Assembly: GCF_047730085.1 (NCBI RefSeq)
Contig: NZ_CP159830.1
Location: 124,001-188,000 of the forward strand
Reading direction: 5' to 3'
Source: Njordibacter sp937773555
GTDB taxonomy: Bacteria; Pseudomonadota; Gammaproteobacteria; Pseudomonadales; Balneatricaceae
Length of the DNA stretch: 64,000 nucleotides
Shown: positions 16,693-25,206 of the stretch, in pieces
Position numbering within the stretch: the stretch's first letter is position 1
How the letters are laid out: each line of letters opens with the position of its first letter
Position numbers and translations under genes: made by a program
The notes under the pieces: model-generated
What the model saw: the letters and a program-made list of their open reading frames with translations, nothing else
The model's database searches: none
Told to the model about the DNA's origin: nothing

Positions 16693-17712
16693 ATGTCTCA
16701 CTATACGGCTTATATTGCCGCCGCCTGTCTCAGTTTAACGATCACCGCCACGCCAGCGTTAGCCGGCGATGCCCCCAAAAAAGAACTGACGGTTTATACC
16801 TACGATTCCTTCGTTTCAGACTGGGGGATGGGGCCACTCATAAAACCCACATTCGAAGAGCAATGTGGGTGTACCTTGAACCTAGTGGGTATGTCAGATG
16901 CTGTGGCCATGTTGCAGCGCCTCAAGTTAGAGGGTGCGTCTACTAAGGCTGATCTTTTACTCGGGTTAGACTTAAACCTAGTCGATGATGCCAAAAAAAG
17001 TGGCTTATTTGCTAATCACTCGGTAGACACCAATGGTTTAGAAATGCCCATCGACTGGCAAGATGATACATTTGTGCCCTTTGATTATGGCTACTTTGCG
17101 TTTGTTTACAACACCAAGCTTATGCCCAACCCGCCAAAAAGTTTAGACGAGTTAGTTAATGCGGGCCCAGAATTAAAGATCATCATTCAAGACCCACGTT
17201 CAAGTACCCCTGGTTTGGGTTTACTGTTGTGGATGAAGTCTGTTTATGGGAATGAGTCAGATGCGGCTTGGGCCAAGTTGTCGGATAATATTTTAACCAC
17301 CACCAAGGGGTGGAGTGAAGCTTATTTCAGCTTGTTCATGGCAGGTGAAGCACCTATGGTGCTGAGTTACAGCACGTCTCCAGCCTACCATATGGCTGTT
17401 GAAGGTACAGACCAGTACCAAGCGGCTGAATTTGAGGAAGGTCATTACCTGCAAGTGGAAGTGGCGGCAAAGTTGAAATCGTCTCAAAATTCGGCACTGG
17501 CTGACGATTTCCTAAACTTCATGGTAAGTGAGGGCTTCCAAAAGCACCTACCCTTAAGCAACGTGATGTACCCTGTAAACACGCCTGCAGACATGCCAGA
17601 AGCTTATGGCAAACTAATTAAACCTACTCAGGTATTGCAGCTAGATACAGCTGAAATCAATCAAAACCGCAAGCAGTGGGTTAATGATTGGCTTAACGTG
17701 ATGACCCAGTAG
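16693..17712 (+). CDS. thiB: thiamine ABC transporter periplasmic binding protein ThiB
   Basis: Periplasmic thiamine/TPP-binding protein of 339 residues. A signal peptide ends near ALA-GDAP, then ELTVYTYDSFVSDWGMGPL is the family's opening strand and ligand loop; the CGC pair near residue 59 and DLLLGLDLNLVDDAKKSGLF near 95 are also typical. TTAGGAG lies 5 bases before ATG. Expression is controlled by the TPP riboswitch upstream. The permease (thiP) and ATPase (thiQ) normally follow, but here a gap with only a short hydrophobic relic and then leftward genes follow, so its partners are elsewhere or lost. Confidence 0.93.
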   Translation: MSHYTAYIAAACLSLTITATPALAGDAPKKELTVYTYDSFVSDWGMGPLIKPTFEEQCGCTLNLVGMSDAVAMLQRLKLEGASTKADLLLGLDLNLVDDAKKSGLFANHSVDTNGLEMPIDWQDDTFVPFDYGYFAFVYNTKLMPNPPKSLDELVNAGPELKIIIQDPRSSTPGLGLLLWMKSVYGNESDAAWAKLSDNILTTTKGWSEAYFSLFMAGEAPMVLSYSTSPAYHMAVEGTDQYQAAEFEEGHYLQVEVAAKLKSSQNSALADDFLNFMVSEGFQKHLPLSNVMYPVNTPADMPEAYGKLIKPTQVLQLDTAEINQNRKQWVNDWLNVMTQ

Positions 17713-17792
17713 ATCTTAGCCTCTGTGTGCAGGCTCTGTGGCGCTAGCAATAGTGCTGTTTTTGGGTCTGCTCATTTGCCTAAGCATTTAAT

Positions 17793-17988
17793 TTAGACTG
17801 TTGCACTGTAAGTTGGGATGCCGATGTAATTAGCTTTTGCCATGTCGCGGTCTACCTGGCGAGAACCCAAAGTCTGCCTAGCGTTAATGAAGCGGATGTT
17901 ACAGGCGTCATCCAGTAATACCTGCCATTTTTTTGCTCACTGGCTGCATACGTTTGCCTGCGTTACTAATGCTGTCAGTGTCCATCAT
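17793..17988 (-). pseudogene. frameshifted small gene downstream of the MFS carrier
   Basis: An excellent ribosome site (TAGGAGGAATTA) precedes ATG 17988. The frame reads MMDTDSISNAGKRMQPVSKK and stops after 26 codons. Skipping one base in the 7-A run at that point restores a frame reading WQVLLDDACNIRFINARQ... to a stop at 17793, about 64 residues. Total length is 65 codons plus one base, consistent with a single A insertion or a +1 slippage. I do not recognise the family. It lies 50 bases after the MFS gene and could be its operon partner. Confidence 0.4.
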
Positions 17989-18038
17989 TAATTCCTCCTA
18001 ACGCACAACGGCAGCAATGTGTCTTTGTATTCGTGCAA

Positions 18039-19232
18039 TCAAACACGCACATATGGTTTATCCATTGATAATAGAACCATAGCCATGGCCGAAACAATAC
18101 TAAAGGCTGCGGCAATCAATAATGCTAATTGATAGTCTCGACTAATATCGAACAGCCAGCCAGCCAACCATGGCCCAAGGAGCCCAGCACAGCCCCATGC
18201 TGTAAATACACGGCCATAAATTTTGGCAATGTCTTGAACACCAAACAGCTTCGCAATAGCCGCAGGGTATGCAGCAATGGTGCCGCCGTAGGCAAAACCA
18301 ATGGCACTTAAACTGATAAAGAGTCCACCAATCCTGCCAAATACAACTAAGCTAATAAGTGCACACGTAGTGATAATGGCTAATATCGCCAGTAACCCCT
18401 CTGCACGTATTTTATCAACTAAACGGCCGCCAATTAGACTGCCAAGCAAGTTAAAGGTGGCTATCACCATAGGTGCAACCCAGGGTGCGATGCCTGGCTG
18501 CAATGTGGCAACAACCCCAGCAGAATGACCAATCACCATGAGCCCCGATAACACACCTCCAAAATAGCCAAGCCACAGTAGTTGCTGGCTGCGACGCGAA
18601 GCTGATAAGGTGGCAGACCCCGGCTTATTATTACAGAATTTTGCCCCCACTTGCTTGAGTATCAGTGCACTTAATAGGCCAACAACAAGCAATAGTGCTG
18701 TCAATGTAATCATGACAGCCGTAAAGCTAAGGGTGTCTAATATAAAATTGAACAGGGTGGGTGAGATGACCGCCCCAAAAGCGTATGCTGCTGTGATAAT
18801 GCCCATGGACAGGCCTTCTCGCCCCGGATAAGCTTGCGCTGCGAGTTGCAATCCAAACCCATAACCAAGCCCATTAGCTGCGCCAAAGACTACCCCATAT
18901 CCAAGCCACACAACCCACAGTGAATTTCCTAGCCCAGCAATCAGTGTTCCTAGAGCAGCTAAGGCACACGTGGCCATAAGAAAAATTGCAGCAGATGTGC
19001 GGCCATAAGCTAAATGGCCAAGCAACACAGCAATAGATAACGACACCAAAGCAAGAGAATAGGTTAATGAGACTGCCGAACGGGTGGCGTCAAAAAGACT
19101 TTCAAGTGGCGCTAAAAGTATAGAAAAAGCATGGATTGAACCAAGCACAGCAGAAACAGTTGCTGCTGCAAGAAGGGTGAGCGAGCTTGGGCTAAAGCTA
19201 GGCCAAAACTTGGCTCTCGTGTGTTTCGTCAT
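18039..19232 (-). CDS. MFS transporter, OxlT/monocarboxylate-like
   Basis: Twelve-helix major facilitator of 397 residues. The N-terminal half opens with AAATVSAVLGSIHAFSILLAPLE, followed by a loop with HLAYGRTSAAIF, and helix 4-5 has GYGVVFGAANGLGYGFGLQLA, the glycine-rich pattern of the oxalate:formate antiporter-like group; GGRLVDKIRAEG marks the second-half loop. Substrate is unknown, probably an organic acid. It is followed by the broken small gene and is preceded by a bidirectional terminator. Confidence 0.82.
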   Translation of the reverse strand: MTKHTRAKFWPSFSPSSLTLLAAATVSAVLGSIHAFSILLAPLESLFDATRSAVSLTYSLALVSLSIAVLLGHLAYGRTSAAIFLMATCALAALGTLIAGLGNSLWVVWLGYGVVFGAANGLGYGFGLQLAAQAYPGREGLSMGIITAAYAFGAVISPTLFNFILDTLSFTAVMITLTALLLVVGLLSALILKQVGAKFCNNKPGSATLSASRRSQQLLWLGYFGGVLSGLMVIGHSAGVVATLQPGIAPWVAPMVIATFNLLGSLIGGRLVDKIRAEGLLAILAIITTCALISLVVFGRIGGLFISLSAIGFAYGGTIAAYPAAIAKLFGVQDIAKIYGRVFTAWGCAGLLGPWLAGWLFDISRDYQLALLIAAAFSIVSAMAMVLLSMDKPYVRV

Positions 19233-19338
19233 GGGTTCATCTCATTGCTTAAAAATGATCATAACATCTATTTTTAAGTGGTTACATCCACTTTGCTGTA
19301 ACGATTTTTCACTTGCACAGACCCCACCATAGAATCAA

Positions 19339-19365
19339 AAAAGCCCACATATTATGTGGGCTTTT
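19339..19365. terminator. bidirectional intrinsic terminator
   Basis: Perfect 12-bp stem AAAAGCCCACAT / ATGTGGGCTTTT around ATT. A-tract and T-tract flank it, so it works on either strand. On the minus strand it ends transcription of the 72-residue small-protein gene 20 bases after its stop. Confidence 0.8.
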
Positions 19366-19385
19366 ACAGCACTACTGGTTGTTTA

Positions 19386-19604
19386 CTATCTATTAAATAG
19401 AGAGTAGATGACTGCAATTGAGGCTAAACCTACCAAGCCCTCACTTCCCAATGCACCAACAATGCTGAGAACATTCTCAACAACTCCGACACCTACGAAT
19501 GCTACATTCGCACCAAAAATTACCTCTAAAACAATGGCTAGGGCAATAAGTGCCATGCCTGCTTCAGTGAGTTTTTTTATGCTGCTTACGATGCTATCAA
19601 TCAT
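19386..19604 (-). CDS. small hydrophobic membrane protein, function unknown
   Basis: A 72-residue protein with a short charged start (MIDSIVSSIKKLTEAG) and two hydrophobic segments: MALIALAIVLEVIFG (about 17-31) and a Gly/Ala/Val-rich stretch from about 33 to the end, with SEGLVGLASIAVIYSLFNR last. It stands alone with its own terminator and an AT-rich upstream region, which supports a real gene. I have a general impression that similar small proteins ending in LFNR occur in marine bacteria, but cannot name a family. A small pore, pilin-like or bacteriocin-like role cannot be told apart here. Confidence 0.65.
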   Translation of the reverse strand: MIDSIVSSIKKLTEAGMALIALAIVLEVIFGANVAFVGVGVVENVLSIVGALGSEGLVGLASIAVIYSLFNR

Positions 19605-19801
19605 AATTCGCCTCTTTAGAGTATGTTATTATTGTGTGGCTCATGCTAAGAATTAGCGATTCAGCCATCGACATCATATCAATATGGCTCAAATTAGCAA
19701 ATTATTGGTATAAATTGGTACATTAAGTTTTTTGTGTATGGTTTTAAAGGCTAACTTAATTAGGTCAGCCACCTGTTTTTATTGCCAAATTTAATCAAAC
19801 T

Positions 19802-20155
19802 TTAAAGTGCGTTATTGGCAATCAGTGATTTCACATCACTAGCCCCACCCACTAACATGCCATTAACAAAAACCTGTGGGTAGGTTGGCCAGCCGCTCCA
19901 CATTTTAATAGCTAAGCGTTCATGCCACATGCTGCCATAACCACCAAATTCTAAATACGTTACCTTTAAACCTTGGCCTTCAAGTAGTTGTCTGGCCTTT
20001 TTAACAGCGGGGTTCAAAGACATACCAATCACCACCGCCTGATTATTGCTAACAGTATCAATTACTTGGGCAACAATTTTTGAGTGGTACTGAGCCACCC
20101 CTGTGCGAATGGTAGGATGAATTTGGGCATGATCTAAAACTGGGCGAATTTCCAT
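19802..20155 (-). CDS. glutaredoxin-like protein lacking the active-site cysteine
   Basis: A 117-residue protein whose second half matches the glutaredoxin fold. The GSH-binding WPTYPQVFVNGMLVGGASDV near residue 92 corresponds to WPT(I/V)PQVFV-G-x-x-(I/V)GG. Where the CPYC or CGFS loop should be, near residue 45, the sequence is GMSLNPAVKKARQLL, with no cysteine; the whole protein has none. It therefore cannot do thiol exchange and may bind glutathione or another ligand. It is a single-gene unit. Family fold call is good; function unknown. Confidence 0.75.
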   Translation of the reverse strand: MEIRPVLDHAQIHPTIRTGVAQYHSKIVAQVIDTVSNNQAVVIGMSLNPAVKKARQLLEGQGLKVTYLEFGGYGSMWHERLAIKMWSGWPTYPQVFVNGMLVGGASDVKSLIANNAL

Positions 20156-20441
20156 ATATATGATTCCGTGGTAGCGAAGCCAATAGTTAGTGGCTAAGTT
20201 TAAATAAAAGTTGCAGGCGCTAAGTTATGTAACTGCCTACATTAGTGGTTATAAATGCTGCAGTTTTCTGAAGCCATTGGCAGCATAATGGGCTGGCTAA
20301 TATGCCTTGTACCTATAGCCAAAGGCGCCATATGGACGTAGTATTTAGGCCGTTTATTGTAACATTCTGAGTGCAGCAATATGAACACCAAAAAACGATT
20401 ACTTGGGCCAATGAATTCACCGTCATTTGGTAATATAGCCA

Positions 20442-21035
20442 ATGCATAAGCCCTTTTCACAAGCCTGTGCCAATAACCAAGTAGTTATTGGTGAAATTTT
20501 AGAGCACGTTTTTGCTAACAAAAAACATGTTTTAGAGGTGGGTAGCGGAACAGGGCAACATGGGGTGTGGTTTGCTAAACAAATGCCCCACCTAAGCTGG
20601 CAGATGAGTGACCGAGAACAAAATCATGCAGGTATTAGATGCTGGATGAGTGACCACCCAGCATCTAATCTATTATCCCCTTTGCCATTAGACGTACTCA
20701 GTGACCCCTGGCCAACTGCTCACTATGATGCTGTTTACTCTGCCAATACTGCTCATATTATGCCTTGGCAGGCTGTTATTGCTATGTTTTCTGGCATTGG
20801 TGAGCGGCTTTTATCAGGTGGCGTATTTTGTCTTTATGGCCCAATGAAATATTTAGGTGTTCTTGAAGCGCAAAGCAACGTAGATTTCGATGCAAGACTG
20901 CAACAGCAATTTACTCATCAGGGCATTAGAGAATTTCATGATATTAATGCCTTAGCTACAAAATATGGACTAGTGCTTCAAAGAGACTATCCGATGCCGG
21001 CTAATAACCGTTTAATTGTGTGGCAAAAGAGTTGA
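20442..21035 (+). CDS. DUF938 SAM-dependent methyltransferase-like protein
   Basis: A 197-residue class I methyltransferase-like protein of DUF938. It starts KPFSQACANNQVVIGEIL, the family's typical opening, then SAM motif I LEVGSGTGQHGVWFA near 32, DREQNHAGI and the YDAVYSANTAHIMPW stretch near 98. The substrate is unknown for the family. It sits alone, 69 bases before an EamA transporter gene in the same direction. Confidence 0.85.
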   Translation: MHKPFSQACANNQVVIGEILEHVFANKKHVLEVGSGTGQHGVWFAKQMPHLSWQMSDREQNHAGIRCWMSDHPASNLLSPLPLDVLSDPWPTAHYDAVYSANTAHIMPWQAVIAMFSGIGERLLSGGVFCLYGPMKYLGVLEAQSNVDFDARLQQQFTHQGIREFHDINALATKYGLVLQRDYPMPANNRLIVWQKS

Positions 21036-21103
21036 TACTTTTAACTTAAGTCTATTTAAATAAAATAGCCTATTTAACAAACTTATCTTGCAGAGGGCTC
21101 ACC

Positions 21104-22036
21104 GTGACATCATCTATTAATACATCCATGGGTATGCGTGAATGGCTAATGCTGATTACTCTATCTCTACTGTGGGGTGGATCTTTCTTTTTTGTTGGGG
21201 TTGCGGTGGCAGAATTACCACCCCTTACAATAGTGACATTGCGAGTAGGGCTAGCGGCGATTACGTTATGGATTATCGTACTCTTTATGGGCTTGAGCCT
21301 GCCGAAAAGCCCAAATGTATGGGTGGCCTTCTTAATTATGGGGTTATTGAATAACGTCATCCCCTTTAGCCTAATCGTATGGGGCCAAACGCACATTGCA
21401 TCAGGTTTAGCATCGGTACTTAATGCCACCACTCCTTTGTTTGGTGTTATTGTGGTTGGCTTGTTGTTAGTGGATGAGCGGGCAACAGCCATGAAGCTTG
21501 TGGGTGTGGCTGTTGGTTTTTTGGGTGTTGTAATGATGATTGGAATACCTAGTTTAGACAGTGTTAAGCAGGGCACTATCTTGGCTCAAATAGCCATACT
21601 GGGCGCGGCATTATCTTATGCATTTGCAAGTGTTTTTGGGCGACGATTTAAGGCCATGGGGCTTAAACCCATTATAATTGCGGCAGGCCAAGTCACCGGT
21701 TCAACTGCGCTGCTGGCTCCTGTTGCCTTTTATGTAGACGGGCCTTTAGCCTTATTAGGGCCAGGTTCTCCTAGCATTATGGTGTGGGCTTCTATTTTAA
21801 CCTTGGCGGTATTTTCTACTGCATTAGCGTATATCTTATATTTTAAAATTTTAGCGTCATCTGGTGCCACCAATATATTACTAGTCACTTTGCTAGTTCC
21901 TGTTTCTGCAATATTCTTAGGTTTACTATTCTTAAATGAAACTCTTCAGTGGGTTAATCTAGCAGGTATGGCGTTGATTGCTATAGGGTTATCAGCTATT
22001 GATGGGCGCCTTTGGAAGCGCAAAAGCCAGCATTAA
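21104..22036 (+). CDS. EamA-family (DMT) transporter
   Basis: Ten-helix drug/metabolite transporter of 310 residues made of two EamA repeats. It shows WGGSFFFVGVAVAELPPLTIVTLR near 24, WGQTHIASGLASVLNATTPLFG near 90, and the second-repeat ending LFLNETLQWVNLAGMALIAIGL. Such proteins usually export amino acids or metabolites; the substrate is unknown. A GTG start with AGAGG 7 bases upstream is used here; an ATG eight codons later is possible. Confidence 0.85.
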   Translation: MTSSINTSMGMREWLMLITLSLLWGGSFFFVGVAVAELPPLTIVTLRVGLAAITLWIIVLFMGLSLPKSPNVWVAFLIMGLLNNVIPFSLIVWGQTHIASGLASVLNATTPLFGVIVVGLLLVDERATAMKLVGVAVGFLGVVMMIGIPSLDSVKQGTILAQIAILGAALSYAFASVFGRRFKAMGLKPIIIAAGQVTGSTALLAPVAFYVDGPLALLGPGSPSIMVWASILTLAVFSTALAYILYFKILASSGATNILLVTLLVPVSAIFLGLLFLNETLQWVNLAGMALIAIGLSAIDGRLWKRKSQH

Positions 22037-22172
22037 TTTTTTAACCAATAACCACCTACCTAGTACTGAGATAAATAATGTGCAGTTTAACCCGTCATAT
22101 GTTAATTCTTACCCTCATGAAGTAGACTATGGTCAGCGGGAACCATCACCAGATTATTTAAAAGGGAAAATT

Positions 22173-23000
22173 ATGTTGCGAACAATATGTTTAATAGTGT
22201 TGCTATGTAGCAGCACAATAATGCAGGCCCACAATGATAATGACTCACTGGCTCATCGGGCCTTCTGGTGGTCTGAAAACGGTAACCCGATATTGGATGG
22301 CAATGGCCAATGTATTCGCAATGGCTCATGGGAGTCGCTAGGAAAGCCCAAATGTTTGGCAGACGCTACTGATGCTGAGCCAGAAGTGGCTGCCGAAGTA
22401 TCACCAACGCAAACCACAGAAACAAAAGAGGCTGTTGTTGCTGAAGAAGTTATAGCTGCGCCAGAAGTGCAGGTTGCCGCTGTTACTCCAGCACCAGCAC
22501 CAGCACCAGCACCAGCGCCAGCAACAGAAACAGAAACAGAAACAAAAACAGAAACAAAAACAGAAATAGAAACAGAGTTAGCGGTTGAGCCAACACCTGA
22601 GCTAGTTTCCGAGCCCACAGTTAAAGTGGTTACCTATAGTTATCCTGTAGAGTTAATTACCACTCATATACTCTTCGACTTTGATAAGAACAACTTACGA
22701 GTAGATCAGCAGGAAAAAATTGAATTAGCGCTAATGAAGGCACGTAACGCCTATACTATTTTCAAAGTGAGCCTAGGTGGGCATGCGGATAGTAGAGGAA
22801 CGGACAACTATAACTACGACTTATCCCAAAGGCGTATAAATACAGCTGTTAACTACCTTAACCTACGCGATATGCAAACGGACACCACCATGGCTTGGGG
22901 TGAAAGCCAATTAATCATCAATGCAGATGGTAGTGAGAACTTCGAGCTTAGCCGTCGTGTTGAACTGGTAATCAAGGTGCAACAAAAGGTTGCTGACTAA
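22173..23000 (+). CDS. OmpA-family peptidoglycan-binding protein with PA and ET repeats
   Basis: Cell-envelope protein of 275 residues. A signal peptide (MLRTICLIVLLCSSTIMQAH) leads to a short domain, then a linker of about 100 residues with (PA) repeats (APAPAPAPAPA) and an ETETETKTETK tract. A C-terminal OmpA domain follows (ILFDFDKNNLRVDQQ, GHADSRGTDNYNYDLSQRR, LSRRVEL), which binds peptidoglycan. It lacks a barrel. I start at ATG 22173, where the signal peptide begins; the open frame runs further upstream into the transporter gene. The codon repeats (CCAGCA, ACAGAA) are prone to copy-number change. Confidence 0.85.
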   Translation: MLRTICLIVLLCSSTIMQAHNDNDSLAHRAFWWSENGNPILDGNGQCIRNGSWESLGKPKCLADATDAEPEVAAEVSPTQTTETKEAVVAEEVIAAPEVQVAAVTPAPAPAPAPAPATETETETKTETKTEIETELAVEPTPELVSEPTVKVVTYSYPVELITTHILFDFDKNNLRVDQQEKIELALMKARNAYTIFKVSLGGHADSRGTDNYNYDLSQRRINTAVNYLNLRDMQTDTTMAWGESQLIINADGSENFELSRRVELVIKVQQKVAD

Positions 23001-23076
23001 CCCGTTCTAAATAGTGTGGACGTATAGGTTTGTGATGAACACCTACTAACACGTTGCATATTAACGAGTTGTCAAC

Positions 23077-23996
23077 ATGACATTTGCAACAATAAAACTA
23101 CCTGCTGCAAGCGTAGGCAATGAAGCACATATTCACTTGCATCGCTTTGGTTCAAAGGGTGGCAAGAAAGTTTATATTCAGGCTGGCTTGCATGCTGACG
23201 AATACCCCGGGCTGCTTGTTGCGCAGCACTTACTGAGGCATTTGCAACAGCTTGACCAGCAGGGCGCAATTAATGCAGAAATTCTATTAGTGCCTTTTGC
23301 TAACCCAGTGGGTTTAAGGTAGCGGTCTTTTGGTCATGTGATTGGTCGTTGCGACTGGCATACTGGGCAAAACTTTAACCGTAATATGGCCATCAATGCT
23401 GACCAAGTAATGACTAGTTTAATAGGTTCATTTGGTGATGATCTGCTAGAAAACGATCAGCTTATGCGAACAGGCCTAAAAAACCTGGTGAGCCAAAGAT
23501 CAGATGATTTTGAAATAAACTCATTGCATAAAATACTACTGCCCCATTCTATCGATGCACACTACGTGCTGGACTTACATTGTGATGATGTTGCATTGCC
23601 CCATGTTTTTTTATGGTGTACACCAACAACAGATGGGTAAGGCACTTGCTAACGCATTGGGCTTTCACATTTGTTTAGAAGAAGATGTCACAGGCACCAC
23701 AAAACCCTTTTAAACTGAAGCAGCTGGGCGTAGATCAGGTGAAAATGGTGAACGCCTTAATGTCTGGCATTGTTACCTATCGATCAAAGTTGGGCGATAC
23801 TTTAAAGGCTGGTGCTCCGTTTGCAGACGTCGTTTTGCTTGACAGCCTTACTGCACAATCTATCCCAATAATGGCACCTTGTAATGGTGTGTTGTTTAGC
23901 ATTACTGGTCATCATTTCGTTACTAAAGGTGACACTATTGCCATGCTGGTAACTGATGAGCAGCAGATTAAAGTGGGCACTCAACTGGCATTTTGA
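23077..23996 (+). pseudogene. succinylglutamate desuccinylase/aspartoacylase-family pseudogene
   Basis: Zinc-carboxypeptidase-like deacylase relic. The first part reads VYIQAGLHADEYPGLLVAQHLL, with the metal-binding H-x-x-E, and ends NPVGLR at TAG 23320-23322, where the family continues. The next frame carries DWHTGQNFNRNMA and YVLDLHCDD (the third metal ligand). After a frame change near 23610 it reads MGKALANALGFHICLEED, then TAA. A third frame holds the C-terminal barrel (MSGIVTYRSKLGDTLKAGAP). One stop, two frame changes and a missing middle mark a pseudogene. Confidence 0.75.
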
Positions 23997-24051
23997 GCCT
24001 CACAAGGCACCATAGTAAATAGTTTACAGGTGCTAGTATCTGGGGCTGGTG

Positions 24052-24636
24052 TTAGTAGTAAAAATCCACAGTAGACACAGAAACATCAGCTGTAAAATCA
24101 CGGCCATAAGCAACAACAGCAAAGGCTCTTATGTTTCTAGCGCGTAAGATTGAATCAGGTGCACGCTTGCGTTCAAAGCTACTAAAAGGGAAATCAATCA
24201 CTTCCCAGCTGGTATTTGCCTGAAAGGTGGCTGAATAATAATCTGAATAAGATCTAGTATCATTAGTTCTAATAAAAATATGATACGTTTCACCATTACC
24301 ACGCACATTCAGGCGAACCCCCTGAAGTTCTTTGCCAGTTTTGTCAGAATTGGCAAATGAGATTCTCGAGCGCAATTGAATAAACCCGCCATTATTCTTT
24401 GTGCTTACATTGCCAGTGAGTTTGGCAAACGATATGCCGGCATCCTGCTCAAGTGTAACCTGGCCATTGGATATTCCCCCCATAGTTCTATCACTAACGT
24501 ACTGCCAATATTTGCCACTGTCGGAAGTAAATGGAAAGCTAAGGTTTTCTTCACTAGCAGAAGCCGTGGCTGTAAGGCTTAGCAACACTAAAAAAACTAC
24601 CTTTTTTATACTAAAATTATATGTCCATTTCATCAT
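24052..24636 (-). CDS. CIA30-family protein, probably exported
   Basis: About 194 residues. A signal peptide or membrane anchor (KKVVFLVLLSLTATASASEE) precedes a CIA30 (complex I intermediate-associated protein 30) beta-sandwich domain. Its marks are VSDRTMGGISNGQVTLE, NNGGFIQLRSRI and VRGNGETYHIFIRTND, ending with RNIRAFAVVAYGRDFTADVSVSTVDFYY. Bacterial CIA30 proteins are of unknown function and may bind carbohydrate-like ligands. ATG 24636 is preferred over a GTG 13 codons upstream because it gives a normal signal peptide. Confidence 0.8.
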   Translation of the reverse strand: MMKWTYNFSIKKVVFLVLLSLTATASASEENLSFPFTSDSGKYWQYVSDRTMGGISNGQVTLEQDAGISFAKLTGNVSTKNNGGFIQLRSRISFANSDKTGKELQGVRLNVRGNGETYHIFIRTNDTRSYSDYYSATFQANTSWEVIDFPFSSFERKRAPDSILRARNIRAFAVVAYGRDFTADVSVSTVDFYY

Positions 24637-25029
24637 AATTAAAATCCAACTTCTGTCTGATTTACTTTGTTGCACCGTTACTAGTGCAGGTTAACCCTTA
24701 TTATCGTCATAAACCTTATCATAAATGTGTCTTCAATCGTGCGCTAAAACTATGGGAAGGCGTGTGGGTCTGATCATCAGCATGAGTGTTACACCTTTGC
24801 CAACAGTTGCTTTGTGGGCTTTATGGTTAAGGTAGTTAAATACCTTTCATAAACTGAAAAACTACAGCTTAGGTTAGGTCCTGACCATTTTCAACCCCCA
24901 AGTGTAGGCCACTGCCTGCTGATAGGTTACCCAGCTGCATTACCGCTTAAGTTCGTTTCAGCGCAAGTATATTGATATAAAACTCGACAGACTCAGGTTA
25001 AATTTTAACTCGGTATGGGTGTGACAATA
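24637..25029. other. gene-free stretch
   Basis: I see no supported gene here. It holds the probable upstream region of the CIA30 gene and ends at a pair of palindromes. Confidence 0.5.
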
Positions 25030-25077
25030 TGTTCAGCTTTTGAACACACAAATTAACCAATGTTCAGTTAATGAACA
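25030..25077. promoter_or_regulatory. paired TGTTCA-N5-TGAACA palindromes
   Basis: Two identical-armed inverted repeats, TGTTCA-GCTTT-TGAACA (25030-25046) and TGTTCA-GTTAA-TGAACA (25061-25077). They are 31 bp apart, three helical turns, and lie 130 bases upstream of the membrane-protein gene at 25207. Layout is that of a cooperative repressor or activator site. I cannot name the protein. Confidence 0.55.
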
Positions 25078-25206
25078 TCTACAAATAAACATCTGTAAGT
25101 TTTTTAGGTTATTTTGGAAGCCTTAAAAAATGCTGCATAAAACAGCTAGAATTATTTTAAAAGGCACCCAGAATATCGCCTTAACTTTATGGACTGAATA
25201 GTAATA

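Noticed and set aside
20242..20460. Minus-strand 72-residue frame between the glutaredoxin-like and DUF938 genes
   Set aside because: Overlaps the DUF938 start, has no recognisable domain and no ribosome site.
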